Positions 10,561-22,366 are shown, counted from the stretch's first letter. The stretch: DNA of 64,000 bases from Neoceratodus forsteri (GCA_016271365.2 CM057456.1:164462501-164526500); one strand, 5' to 3'. Program-made: numbers and translations. The notes: generated by a model not told the origin, from the sequence alone.

Positions 10561-12868
10561 GCATCACGTGACCCTCCAGGTATTTCATCCTTATCTTGGG
10601 CCTTAGCTTCCCTGGCCAGAGGTTATGTTGGCTGGTCAGAGGAAATTGGTGGCCATAATTCTCGAGGCCCAGGTAGTTCTTAGGTAGTTCTTGGCTGATT
10701 GGTGACTTCTGCAGTGCAGTTTGGTCATGTGTAAGTGCCTCTGAAACATCAGGTTCTGGTATCCAAGATCAGATATTTTGAAAACTAGATTAGGCTTCAT
10801 AACCCACATGAGGAAGGGGGCCCAGGGTGGATTTTTGAGCTTGTTTTTGAGCCAAGGTTACAAAAAGATTCTGTTCCAAATTATCTTCCTGATCAGGTTG
10901 ATTACATGCAGCCACGAGTAACTACATTAGGAGTGTCCTTGCTCCTCGCTGAGGTTACACTTCAGTTCATTCACATAGTGGAAACTTGTGTGACCTATTT
11001 CATCACATAAGGGACAGTTTAGATGGTCACAAGCCCTACTCAAGTGTTCCTTTATGAAACACCTGTAGTATGTTTTTGTTGATCTGGGCAGACCAGTACC
11101 CCTCTATCCTTAGGATGCAGTACTGAACCATGCTACACAGCTCTTACAGATGTCTTCATTCAATTGCTGAGAATTAACAGAGTAAAACAAAGAAAAAGTG
11201 CACTCTGTATCAATGAAAAAATGCTTTAACATGCCAAAGTTCTGATGAAAGCCAACTACCCAGTGCTTCAAGGTGCTATGCCCCTCTATCCTTACCTAGG
11301 TAATAGCTATTCGGGAGATGTACTCCAGAGTCAGTCAGATGGAGATTAACTTTCCACCCTCCTGCCCAAATAAGCTTGGAATCAAGAATGGGTTGGGATC
11401 AGCTATGGTGTGGCATTTCTGCTTTCACCACTACGCAGTGTCGATTATGCTCACCCCTTCATTCCTAAGTAATATAGTGGTTGTTTTAAATGATGGTTTA
11501 GTAAGAAGTATTGCCCAGAAAGGTGATCAAAGGGGTGTATCTTTCAGCTGTTTATATTTTTGCCAGAATCTTTTTAAAGCCCCTGCTGTCCTGAAACTTT
11601 CATCAAACGATGATATTCCCCAGCAACATGAATGAAGGCATATACTGTATTTTGCTTGCCAAACCCCTCATGGGGTATTTCAAAAGATTCTGTGTAGCAT
11701 AAATGTAACTGGTCTCTGTTCTAGGCCCCCTTTGTAGTGAAGTCTAATTGGGTTGTGGCACTTAGCAGGCACTATTGGAGCATGGAATAAATCTGCAAAG
11801 GTTCTTGTATTTTCACGTCTAGATCCTGTATTAGAAGGACCAACCCTTGAGGATGACTGAGGGTCTAAAAACAGTCAGGACTGCTCTGTAGTGGTGAATG
11901 GTAGTTCCCTATTGATAGACAGGTTAGGTGCTTGGGGTCCAACAGTGAAAGATTCTGTAATGATAGACTGTACTGTTGCTGAATCTATAGTGTTGGGGGT
12001 CGCCTTCTGCTGTACAATTATGGCAGACAGGCACCTAAATCTTGCCTCTTGGGGGGGATCTTCTTCTGGGGTATCCTGCTCTAAGATGTCCTTCACTGCA
12101 GGTATTGAGTTTTGTGCCAAGGGAATCTGCTAAAAGATTAGCTGTGACAGCAATTCTGGTGGCGAATCAAAAGAATTTTGCTGCTGTGCAGAGGACTGTG
12201 CTATAATTCCAGAGCTACTCCTGGCACATGTTCCTCCTCTCCTGAGCTCTCTAAACACAGCTGCTCTGCTGTGGCCAGTTGGATATTAGCTCAAATGGTA
12301 TCCTCTCTGAATATCCCTGCCCCCTTCATTGTACCTACCAGCTTATTTGCTAAGTCTGGAAGAAACTTGGGGTCAGGTTCCCACTTCCATTCTGGAGTCT
12401 GTCACCATCTTGCTTTCCTTAAAGCTTTCTCTGGAGTCCATTCTGTGTCTTCTGTAGTGCTGGAGCTGGGAGTTGTATCAGACTGCCTACTGCCTACTGC
12501 ACTGGAGCCCCAGCATCTTTGCCACTCCAAGGCCCTTCCCGTCTTTGTTCGGCTCAGTTGTGGGTGCAGTACTGCTGTGCTTGGGAGGAGCTAGTGATCC
12601 TTTTTTATCCAAGATGTGCTATGTCTGTGACTGAAGCATCAAGGTTGGGGATTCACACAGAAATTGGTACAGAATTCCATCTGCAAGTATTACAAAAGTC
12701 TCAGTTTTCAACACCAGGCTTGATTTGACAGCTCCGGCGTCATTGTCAGCCGGTTCCTCTGACATACTAGCATCAGTCGCTTGCAGTGCAGGATGACCAG
12801 GCAGGCCACCCATCAGCACATTCTGTAATTGTTTCATTCTTGATACTGATAGGTCATTTTTCTTATGT
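10561..12868. other. Unassigned sequence, no recognisable gene
   Basis: About 2.3 kb with only short frames on both strands (for example 81 codons on the minus strand at 11875-12120, and 138 codons on the plus strand at 12178-12594). None shows a domain I recognise. A short local duplication (aggtagttcttaggtagttcttgg) is at about 10672. The composition resembles the decayed element sequence around it. It may be an old retroelement internal region on the minus strand, but I cannot support a name. Confidence 0.3.
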
Positions 12869-13360
12869 AAGAAAGAATAGTTACCTATCGTGACAGTAGA
12901 TCTTCTAAAGAATCCCCTCCATTGAGACACATTGTAACTGTAGATCGTCAAAAGAATCACCTTCATTGAGCCACATCATGGAACTGTAAGCCATGGGCCT
13001 CAGAACCACCTGGAAATTGTTGCTGGTTGGGGCCATCCATGTTGATGAGTCTCATTGGCACTTATGTAAAGTGGACATCCTCAGCATGGCTCAGTTCCCC
13101 CGCCAAAGACAAACTTGGAGGATCAATGTACAGACAGAGACTGATGTGACCAGGTCCCAACCAGGCACACAGGAAAGGATATGGAAACTTGAGTATAAAA
13201 TGCAGTATTATACAGCATGGGAGAAGCAGCTTGTAAGAGCAGGGTGGTTATTATCACCCATCTCCCAAATAAGGGGGGAAGGAGGCAGGGTGAGCTGTGG
13301 TTAAATGGAGGAAATTCCATTGAAGATCTACTGTTATGGTAGGTAACTATTTTATCTTCC
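12869..13360. mobile_element. Inverted-repeat element (MITE-like), arms about 58 bp
   Basis: The left arm 12869-12926 (containing agttacctatcgtgacagta) and right arm 13303-13360 (containing tactgttatggtaggtaact) are imperfect reverse complements, enclosing about 375 bp without a gene. Inside the left end, a unit of about 45 bp starting gtagatc and ending with aact is repeated in tandem (12896-12939 and 12940-12985). A related stretch (cactgagccgcatcatggaac) lies just outside the right arm near 13378. This points to a non-autonomous DNA element with subterminal repeats. Superfamily not determined. Confidence 0.5.
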
Positions 13361-13837
13361 TTGAGGATATCTCCCTTCACTGAGCCGCATCATGGAACAA
13401 TTCCTCAGCAGTAACATGCAATGAGGGAGGACAGCAGGACCTAATGATTCTGAATAAGGAGGCCTTGCAAAACATTTAGGACAAAGTTGGAACACCTATG
13501 AATGACAATGTTCAAACCGTAGTGTTTAGTGAATATATGAACAGTACTCCAAGTGGCAGCAGCACAAATGTCAGTATTGGAGAGCAGACACATTTTGAAA
13601 ACAGGCAACTATGGCAGCTACCCCTTAGCTGGAATAAGCACAAACAGGACCAGGATGCTCCTTACCGCGTTTCTGGTAACAAAAAAATAGATTTAATATG
13701 TTCTTACAGAGGAGGGATGCCAGCATAATGATAATGGGAACTGAGAAGTAAATACCATTAACCAAGTTACTCCAGAGAATGTATAAGGGTGAAAACTTTT
13801 GCAGCAGGAGCAAACCATTCAAATAACTACAAACAAT

Positions 13838-14542
13838 GGGCCCTATGCATGATAGGGTGGATTGCCTATGTGCCACATATCTGAGGCATGTTGGTAAGCC
13901 TAACTCTGAATGTTGTGTTGCGGTGTCCAGTGGCTTCCCAGCATCATTCACAGCAAGTGCACGAGCCCATTGTGCACTTGATTCCCAAGCCACTCACACA
14001 GCTACATGCCATGGGTGGTATGGGGGCGTGACAGGGGGTGTGCCTGTACTCCACATCATTCATTTAAGTGCAGAGTGCCAGGCATGGGGGGCACAGGCTA
14101 CAGCAATGGGGACCTTGCCATAATGGGTACGTGCCCCCACCAATGGCACTGCCAGCAACTGTAGGACAGGGAACTGCCCCCCTCCGTGATGCCTCAGCCC
14201 CCTAGCTGCATGGTAGGGCTGGTGCAGCCATTCAGGCTCTTCTTCATACATTTACAATTCTGGGACCTGTGCCTGTCCAGCATCTCCTGCTCGCATGTAG
14301 CAGGGGATTCACTATGGGACCCAGGATGGGCATCCTATTGGATGCCCACCTGTGTCCTATGATCCACCCCCATGCAGCTGAGCTCCACTGCCATGCAGCT
14401 GTGTGCCTGGTGGGCAGGGCTATGGATCAGTGGACAGCATTAGTGAGTGCAGGTTACCAAGCACCTGTACTGGACTGCGAAGGAATGCGGGCCAGGTGCG
14501 TGCATCTCATGTGTACCCGGAACACCTTTATACATAGGCCCC
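13838..14542. mobile_element. Non-autonomous DNA transposon (MITE), 705 bp, AAT target duplication
   Basis: The left end gggccctatgcat and the right end, read in reverse as ggggcctatgtat, match at 11 of 13 positions. Each is flanked by aat (13835-13837 and 14543-14545), a 3 bp target duplication as in PIF/Harbinger elements. No coding potential is evident. It sits in the 5' part of element E. The GGGCCC start resembles the ends of the large Harbinger element at 15138-22673, so it could be mobilised by a related transposase (inference). Confidence 0.6.
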
Positions 14543-15104
14543 AATGAGAGATTTACACAAACAAACACTGCAAACTCAGATCCTGAAGGGGAACATATAG
14601 TTAAGGACAGAAAGAGTGATAGACAATAAAAGGGATATTGTTGTGATAGGCGATTCTCACCTAAAACATACAGACAAATACATACTGTACGTAAAGGATG
14701 GAAAGAGCAAACAATGGTTAACTGCTTATCAGGATGTAAAATAAAGGATGCAAAAGATAACATGGAGAGACTACTGGCATGCACTAACAAACCGGTGGTG
14801 GTAATACATGCTGTCACGAAATGATGCTGGAAGAAGAACAGAACTTGAAATTCAAAGGGATTAAGAGGAAATGGGCAGTAGGCTGAAAGCCAGAGGTTGT
14901 CCTGTGATTATTTTGGAAATTTTACCAGTCCCAAGGGCAGACAGCAGGAACATCACAGCAACTAAACAGCTAAATGGTGGGCTGAGGAGATGGAGAATGA
15001 GGGAGAATTTTTATTTCCAAGGATATTGGGAGCATTTTAAAATAGATCTACAATTGTACAGTTCAGATGAGCTACATCTTAACAGGGATGGAACAAGGGT
15101 ATTA
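14543..15104 (+). pseudogene. Element E ORF1 remnant, SGNH/GDSL esterase-like domain
   Basis: Translated fragments show the order of an SGNH hydrolase fold: VVIGDSHLKH (block I, GDS; near 14640), KPVVVIHAVT followed by a shifted NDAGRRTELE (Asn block), LKARGCPVIILEILPVPR (14880-14935), and SDELHLNRDGTRVL (block V, the Asp-x-x-His pair) ending at 15104. Stops and frameshifts occur at about 14740 and 14820. Such esterase domains are known in ORF1 of CR1-type elements. The L2-like insertion interrupts the last codons. The reading continues at 27652 as GGRINFNLQKYLN. Confidence 0.65.
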
Positions 15105-15867
15105 TTTTATTTATTTATTTTTATTTATTAAACTCTAGGGCCCAGATATTCAAACTGCGCTCAAAAGTAGCGCAACAGCAGGAGCAAGCACAAACCAGTT
15201 GCGCAAATGTGCAACAGGTGCGATATTCAAACATGGAGCAGAGCAAATTGCGCAAGCAACCAACGCCTGAATATCGCACATACTGCGCCTCATCGCTAAA
15301 CCAGGAAGGAGAAGCTGAGCTAAAATGTTGCGCTTATGGAGCAAACCAGGAAGCTCAGCTGAGCATTCCAGAGCTGCCATAGCTGCAAGCACAGCGCCCC
15401 CAGAGCAATGGAACTGCACATCCAGGGAGGCAGGCTGGGGCCCACCGCCAGCCATGCCACACATGGGCACAGGAACACACTGCAGAACCCACACCACAAC
15501 TGCACACCCAAGAACAGCATCACTGGAGGGACAGATGATCTACCTGCCCATGGGGACAAGCCAACAAAGCATAGCAGAGCCATGACACCCCAGCACAACC
15601 ACTGGCAGGCTGAGAGTGCACACACAGGGGTTGACAACCACAGTGCACATCAGCCCCCATACGCACAGCACACCCTGCACTGTGACCCAAGACACCACCC
15701 ATGTGTAGTGACTGGCACTGCAGGAACCATGCAGTCCCCCTAGCACTCGTCAGCCCCATGCAACACAGAAGCCTACAAGCCAGACACACCCTGTGCACCC
15801 AGCAGTGGGTGGCAGCAGACAGCAAGACCAACAGAAAGTCACTGCCATGCTGGAGATACCTCTCCAT

Positions 15868-15868
<1 letters not shown>

Positions 15869-15902
<34 letters not shown>
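15869..15902. repeat. (CA)n microsatellite
   Basis: About 16 uninterrupted ca dinucleotides, within the left part of the Harbinger element. Open frames across it are low-complexity artefacts. Confidence 0.95.
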
Positions 15903-16155
15903 AGGACCATATCACCCCAGATGGCATGTGCACCACTGCAACTGAACAACCATAGCCAGCTGCAAAACAGAGACCAACACAGTATTCATATCAAAATATA
16001 AATGTATTATCAAAATGTGTAAAGTGCAAAACAATCAACTATAATTATTTACAAGGGGTACGGGTACAAGGTAGGGGTGGGCAAGGGTAGGGATGAACAA
16101 CTTGGAGAGTGAAGGCAGGGTGGTAGGGATGGGTGAAGTGGAAGGGTAATTTGGT

Positions 16156-17925
16156 CTAAGGCCCAGCAGGCTGGTCCCCTCTGCTCGGGTGCCGCTGTTC
16201 CCGGTGATGCCTCCTCTGCAGGCCATGTCTGTGAATGTCTCTCAGGATTGCCTGGTTTTCTAGGGACCCTTCTGTCAGCCTTCGTATGTCCCGCTGTATC
16301 CTCCTGAGAACTATGAGGCCTAGGAAAATGGGAACACAGTCAATGGCTGTGACTGACCACAACCTGAACACCACCAACCTGCAAGCCACATAGCCCAATG
16401 TCCCACACCTTTGATGGCATGCACCCACCCACAGTGAACATGCACATGGCCATCACAAACAGGCGGCACCAGCTATGTGACCACCGCCACACACACTGCC
16501 CACGTCAATCACAGTACAAACTAGGCTGGCAAGTGGCGTGGCAACGTAGCGATGCCAGTTACACAGCTATGTGCCCAGTGCATGCCTGGACCACCAGTGA
16601 CGGTACACAGACGTGCTGTGATACTGCACAGTGATGCATGTCACCTGTGTCGCCTACATACATGGATACATAGACAGTGTCGGCAGATAGGGCCTATGGC
16701 CCACCCAGCCTGCCCATTTGAGCTTGTAAGTTCACTCTGTTTTCCTATAAGTCTGTTGCACCTTACCCTGACCTCCAGAATTCCTTTATGTCTATCCTGC
16801 ATTCTTAAATCCTGACCAAGTCAGCCCCACCACTTCTTCTGGCAGGGTGTTCCACTTGTCCACCACCCGTTCTGTGAAGAAATTCTGTCTCATGTTTCCT
16901 CTGAATCGTCCCCTCCAACTTCATCCCATGCCTCTAGTCCTGGAACATCTTTTACGCTTAAAAATAGTGTTTTCCTGCACTCTGTTCCCCCCTGTAAGAT
17001 ACTTGTATGTCCCCATCATATCCCCCTCTCCCTCCTCTCCTCCAGGGAGTACATGTTCAGTTCCTTCAACCTGTCGTCATAGGACTTGTGATGCAATCCA
17101 TGCACCATCCGTGTTGCCCTCCTCTGAACCTTCTCTACCCAGTCCATGTCCATACGTAGGTATGGTCTCCAGAACTTTACACTGTACTCCAGGTGGGGCC
17201 TCACTAGTGTCTTGTATAGTGGAATTATGACCTCCCCTTTCCTGCATGGTTGTGTTGTGCATGGCTGGTGGTCTTGCCCCCAGCATGCAATAGCATCCAT
17301 GAAGTAATGATACTCACACTCCTCAAGCAGCTGGGTCTGCGCTGCTGCTGCTGCTGCTGCTGGGGCACAACACCCACCAGCACCGGGGCCCTGGCACGCC
17401 CACCTCACCCTCGCCCCAGCCCTCAGATTCCGCCTGTGGGAGACATATGTTGAGACAAACATCAGTGTGACTCAAAAGCAGAGTGCCCCTGCCCCAGTGA
17501 AAGTGCCTGCCCACACAGCCATAACCATCCATCGCACAGCTGCACACACTGACACAGCCAACCATGTCTGAGCCGGCACCTATGCACAGCCACCCAAGCA
17601 CACACACACCCCTACAGAGAATATAGGTGCATAGATGGTACACTCACCTGGCGCAAGCACCATGCCCTCGCCTACACGCTGACTGCAGCCGCGCTAAAAG
17701 GTCTGGTTTTCTCGGGCGGAGGTCACTGTACCGGTGCCGGGACTGCTCAGCAGACCGCCCCTGCCCAGTGACCTCCACCAGGTCAGTGGCCACTTGCTGC
17801 CACACGTATGACCTAGGCATGGTGAGGGGGGCCTCACCATAGAGTGCCTCACAGTGGGGCTCCACCAGAGCCACCAGGTTGGACACCTCCAGTGGGCTCC
17901 AACTCACTGCCCTCCTCCTAGCCAT
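16156..17925 (-). CDS. Harbinger Myb/SANT-like DNA-binding protein, three exons, about 185 aa
   Basis: Harbinger transposons need a second protein with a Myb/SANT trihelix that helps the transposase enter the nucleus and bind ends. Exon 1 is 17925-17648: it starts MARRRAVSWSPLEVSNLV in a good initiation context and contains SYVWQQVATDLVEVTG and RYSDLRPRKPDLLARLQS, a SANT-like domain over residues 6-85. Exon 2 is 17433-17318 (a GCA run giving poly-Ala, then QTQLLEE). Exon 3 is 16319-16156 (LRRIQRDIRRLTEGSLENQ, stop). Donors GTGAGT follow exons 1 and 2, and acceptors CACAG and CCTAG precede exons 2 and 3. The three lengths (278+116+164) sum to 558, so the frame is kept throughout. Intron 2 holds a CR1 fragment. 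Splicing is inferred from sequence only. Confidence 0.65.
16650..17255 (-). mobile_element. 5'-truncated CR1 fragment inside the Harbinger Myb gene
   Basis: On the minus strand this encodes the CR1 C-terminus (VIIPLYKTLVRPHLEYSV, VQRRATRMVHGL, DDRLKELNMYSLEERRERG), then the 3' UTR and a tail with tctatgtatccatgtatg near 16656-16675. It lies in the second intron of the Myb gene, in the same orientation. The 5' truncation at about 17255 is typical of incomplete reverse transcription. It belongs to a different CR1 subfamily from copies A and C (PHLEYSVKFWRP against PYLEYCVQYWHP). Confidence 0.8.
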
Positions 17926-18543
17926 CTCAGCCAGTTTACAGCAGGCAATATGGCGCTCCGCTGCACTGTAACCCCACGTGGAGATGTTGCGCAATAGACC
18001 ACCACAGGCTCCAATCGTGCTGTTCGAACAGCGCCGTCACTTCACATGGCGCTGTCACCAGACAATGCAATAGGGACGTACACATGGCATGCGAACCGCG
18101 CCAGGGGGCAGAGGGCATACACAAGGTCACGGCAATTACGCAAGGCTATGCACAGCACCAACGGATGTATAGGCATCCTGCGCGACTGCCAAGCTGCGTA
18201 CCAGTGCCACAGTGGACCATCGCGCAGTAGTGCCACAGCACCATGTAGTGCCCAGTGCTGTAGCGCCACTGGCACAATGGTGGCCATGGCCTGAATCGCC
18301 TATCGCGCTCAGCAGGTCTGCAGCATGATAGACACATGCGTAAGCTGTCTGGGCATGCGCAATGCAGTGTAGCACACAGGCACAAACCTGCGCCATTGGC
18401 TCAGCCGGACCTTCCAGACATGCCAGTGCAAATTCGCCGATATTCAGCCGACATATGCAAATCATTCGATCAGCCATTCAAAGGCGCAGTGGCGCGATTA
18501 GCATGTCATTAAAGTTGCCACTCCTCATTTGCATGTGTTGCGC

Positions 18544-18551
18544 TATAAAAA
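18544..18551 (+). promoter_or_regulatory. Possible TATA box of the plus-strand SANT gene
   Basis: ctataaaaa lies about 300 bp before the ATG at 18841, in the region between two diverging genes (17925 leftward and 18841 rightward). This is a motif match only. Confidence 0.25.
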
Positions 18552-18840
18552 TGTGACAGTGGGTTGTGCTGGCCAGATTTGGTTACTGCAGGTGAGAGGT
18601 GAGTTACATGCTGTGTGATGCTCAGGACAATGCTCATGGGCAGGGGTGCCGGTGGATGATAAAGGCTGAGGGGGCTGAGAATCAAAAGGGCACTTAGAAA
18701 GGGACAAAGGCACTTTTCTATTAGTATCTCGCCACGGAGAAGAAACGTGGGGCTTCCCGCCTCGGGCCGCACCTATGCTCATGGGGAAATGCTGTAGACT
18801 GCACAGTGACAGGTGTCCACTTCCACCCATACAGATCACC

Positions 18841-20489
18841 ATGACTGACCAGAGACAAGGTGAGGGTGAGGACGGTGGGCGTAGGAGGAGGCCGAACTTC
18901 ACAGCTGCAGAGACGGAGGCCCTCTTCCAGGCCTACCTGGAGGATGAGCCACTATTGAGTGAACGGAGGGGCACCCCTCAGGAACGTGCAGCTGCATGGG
19001 AGGGGGTAGCTCGGCTGTCAACCAGCCACCAGCGCTCCGTGCAGGAATGCAAGAAGAAGATGGGGACTGACTGCAGGAGGCTGAAGGAGATGGTGGCAGC
19101 CTTCAGGGCGGCACGTGCTGGCACTGGTGGGGGCCACCAGTGGTGTTGCAGCTGACCCAACAGAGGAGACACTGGTCACGGCCATGCAGCCGAGTGCCAT
19201 TGCGGGTGTACCAGGCGGAGGATTCCAGACAGGTGGAAGCCCATCACTGCACGGTATGACATAGTGGTGGTGTTGGGGGGGTGGTTGTTCACATGCACTC
19301 ACATGTACTCTCTTTCTGTTACAGATCCTGTTCGTCTTCAGGAGACGGTGGTGGTGGTGGGTCCAGACAGTAATGCAGACCTGCTGGACGTGGAGGAGGG
19401 ACCATCCACCTCCGCCACCAGCCAGCAGGCACCGCAGCATGAACGCTGGGCCAAAACTCTGGTGTCAGTGATACGGGTGCGGGGGGTGCACAGCCTGTGT
19501 CTCAGCAGTCTGGCATGCAGGTATGCCAGCATGCTGTGCCTATGGCAGTGGCACGTACCTGCACCATTGATGATAGCATCCCTGCAATGGGCAGTGATGG
19601 GTGTGTGTCCCATGACGGACACATGGCAGGCCAGCACATGCCCCTGGGCCTTCCTGGTTCACACCTGTGTACCAGCATGCTGGCACAGTCCCAGGCTGTG
19701 CCTGTCAGCATCGGTGAGGCAGCACCAGTGGCTGTGCAGGTGTCTGGCACTGTTGTCAGCATGGAGGTAGAACAGGTGGACCTGGGGGCTCAGCAGTTGG
19801 AGGGGCGGCAGCAGCAGTTGCACACCAGGTCTGGGGGTACAGTGTCAAGCAGTGGCACATGTCCACCGCCCTTTGATCTGCCCATACCTGGTCCTGGCGA
19901 ACAGCGCCCACCCTCAAGGGGTGCTGTGCACCAGGACCATCCACACCCTGGGGGTCACGATGCCATTGGGGCACAGTACCCATTGGATGCACACACCTGC
20001 CTGCTGCAGGAATCGGTACAGCTGCAGGGTGGGTTGCAAGGTCCGTGGAGGCACTGTCTGTGTCCGTGGAGCCATAGCAGGAGTGTGCTCAGGACCCGAG
20101 CTAAGCTGGTCCTTATGTGGATGGATGTGACCGCTGCCATTGACAGGCTGACCCAGGCAGTGGTCTCTGTCGTGGACGACTGCACACTGTCAGGTGCCCC
20201 TGTACCACACACCCACACAGTGCTTCCTCCACTCCTCATTCCTGGTGTCGCAGCGACACCAGGCCTGTCGATGCCGGGTTCTGCTGTGGGCATCCCGAGC
20301 ACCCCTGGTGCATGTTTGTTTGGCATGATGCAGACCCCTGTGCGGGCAAGGTCGCGTTCATGCAGTGGGACCCCTGGTGGTGCAACAGCGCCACCCCATG
20401 TTGCCCCTGCTCAGCCTGCCAGGGCTGCTGGGCCATGGCAGGGCCGCCCACACATCCGTGGTGGCCGTGGGACAGTGCTACCTGACTGA
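18841..20489 (+). pseudogene. Second Harbinger SANT/NAIF1-like gene, one or two frameshifts
   Basis: The reading starts MTDQRQGEGEDGGRRRRPNF and runs into a Myb/SANT-like domain (FTAAETEALFQAYLEDEP, RAAAWEGVARLSTSHQRSV, KKKMGTDCRRLKEMVAAF), about residues 18-100. A one-base shift in a G run near 19132 brings a stop at 19153. The alternative frame continues to a plausible donor at 19254 (gtatga) and acceptor tgttacag at 19324. Exon 2 reads DPVRLQETVVVVGPDSN. After another shift near 19455 the frame is open for more than 330 codons to 20489: Pro/Gly-rich, with DVTAAIDRLTQAVVSVVDDC late in the protein, a helix often seen at the end of such Myb partners. Alternatively it belonged to a separate Harbinger copy merged here. 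Confidence 0.55.
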
Positions 20490-20941
20490 GCTGTCTCCCA
20501 GTGCGGGCCCTGTCTGGTGCTGCCCTGTGTGCAATATGTGTCATGGTGGGCAGTGCACTGCTGGGTGCTCTGCTCACCATGCTGACACACGGACCACCTG
20601 CACACTCTCCCAACTGCTGTCCACAGGTGTATGTGCATGATGATGCCTGCATTGCACTGTACACCAAGGTGCAAGGGTGCCCAGGTCCTGACACATGCAC
20701 TTGTACGGTACAGGTGGTGGGGGTGGTCGGTGGTGCTGTGTGTTGGCAATGTCATTTCCGCAGTGCTGTGCTTCTGCCCATGTATGCTGCCTGGTGTGTG
20801 TGTGTGTCCATATGAGTGCTCACCCCTGATGGTGTGTTGGTATGCCTGGAACCTTCAACTCCCTGACCTTCATGCATGGTGTGTTCCCTGTGTGCCTGTG
20901 GTTTGTGCATGGACAGTGTGGCTTGCACATGTCCCCTTGAC

Positions 20942-22042
20942 TTACCTGTGTATGAGTGCTCTTCTGCAATGGTGTCCTGGTGCAGCTGGGCCTGCCCGGT
21001 CAGTCGGGGGTCCCTCAAGTCTAGGGGGCTGCTCATCACCAACATCACCGGCGCCACTGGCGCCCCCATTGCTGTCCCCCTCTTCGACCTGTACTGCTAT
21101 CCCATGGTCTTTGGCCATGTTGTGCAGGATGCAACAGGCCAGGAATATCCCACAGGCCTTTTGGGGGCTGTACTGTAGGGCACCACCGGAGGTGTCTAGG
21201 CATCGGAAGCATGCCTTGAGCATCCCAAACACCCGCTCTATGATGTTACGTGTTGCGGCATGTGCCTCATTGAAGCATTGCTGTGCTGGGGTCGTGGGGC
21301 GCCAGTACGGTGTGAGCAGCCAGGGATGGAGTGGGTATCCGCAGTCACCTGTGTGGAGATAGTGGAGAGCAGTGTCATGTCAGGTCCATATTGCCCATCG
21401 CCTTGTGTGCCACTACCATGGCACCTGTGTCATTCCCACCCTTGCCCAGAGTTTGCATTCCATACATGTGTACTCACCCACTAGATGTCCTGTGGGATGT
21501 CCCACTCTTCAATCGATGGCACAGTGCAGACTGGTGCCATATGAAGGCATCATGTGCTCCGCCAGGGTGTGTGGCACAGACATTGATAATGCGCCCAGTG
21601 GCATCACACACCACCTGGCAGTTGACACTGGAGAACCCCTTTTGGTCTCGAGCATGCCTGGTCGTCGGCCAGGTGGTGTCTCGAATGGCCACATGGGTGC
21701 AGTCTATGGCCCCTAGCACGCCAGGCATACGTGCTACCCTGTGGAACTCCTGCATGTTTGCTGCACGCCGCTGGCGGTGCTGGGGAATGGATGTACTCCT
21801 GCAGCATGTGGCAGCAGTGTGCTGAGGAATTGGGTGAGGATGCGTGATGTGGCCAACTGCGTGATGCCTGTGGTGTCCCCTGTCAGCCTCTGGAAGGTGC
21901 CCGTGGTGAGCAGGCACATGCAGGCTGTCACCTTGGTCTCCACAGACAGAGCGTGACTGCGTCGTGAGGGTGCCTGCATCACATCACTGCACAGCTCACA
22001 GAGCCGTCTCAGTATTGCCCTGTTCAGGCTGTACCAGCCCAC
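20942..22042 (-). pseudogene. PIF/Harbinger DDE transposase (HARBI1-like), frameshifted, one intron
   Basis: The DDE_Tnp_4 nuclease cuts and pastes the transposon. Pieces in order: 22042-21734, an N-terminal helical region (ETKVTACMCLLTTGTFQRLT, ATSRILTQFL); 21917-21478, with MPGVLGAIDCTHVAIRD (first Asp), QVVCDATGRIINVCA, GGAHDAFIWHQSAL; a GT-AG intron at 21477-21349 (gtgagta ... ccacacag); then GDCGYPLHPWLLTPY (second Asp) and RNIIERVFGMLKACFRCLD (Glu), ending at 20942. All three catalytic residues are visible. At least two one-base shifts break the frame (near 21800 and just before the intron). The C-terminal LHNMA-type helix is kept. An N-terminal extension may begin near 22297. Confidence 0.75.
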
Positions 22043-22319
22043 GATCTCGACATCTGTCTACAGCTCGAAGCTGATGCGGGCACAATACCGCCTGTCGGGG
22101 GCATACCGCCTACGGGTCCCTCCGCGGCCATGTCCCCCTGCAGCATGGTGTCTCACCCCCCTCATTACAGCTTCCATGTGGAAGCTGGCACTGTCCATCT
22201 CCCTGGCTTCTGCCCCCCCGGCTGCTGTTCCTGTGTTACCCCAGCTGCCCCCACTGCTGCTTCCACTGCACCGCACCCCTGCTGGGCTCTCTGTCATCCT
22301 GGACCTACTGCCCCTGTCT

Positions 22320-22366
22320 GCCCCTTCCAGCTTCTGTCTCTCTCTCTCTCTGTCTCTGTCTCTCCC
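22320..22366. repeat. Pyrimidine-rich (TCTC)n tract
   Basis: A simple tctctctctctctgtctctg tract near the 5' end of the transposase gene, inside the Harbinger element. Confidence 0.8.

Noticed and set aside
15408..15955. Several overlapping frames around the (CA)n tract
   Set aside because: Low-complexity His/Thr or Cys/Val repeats from the microsatellite. No family resemblance.
17338..17362. CTG/GCA triplet repeat as a possible expansion locus of a host gene
   Set aside because: It lies in exon 2 of the Harbinger Myb gene and codes for a short poly-Ala. No host gene is present.
20631..21362. 243-codon plus-strand frame, Cys/Leu-rich with hydrophobic runs suggesting membrane segments
   Set aside because: It lies opposite the transposase exon with the catalytic Glu and starts in GT-rich sequence. 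The hydrophobicity comes from the antisense codons.
21331..21825. 164-codon plus-strand frame
   Set aside because: Antisense of the transposase exon encoding AIDCTHV.
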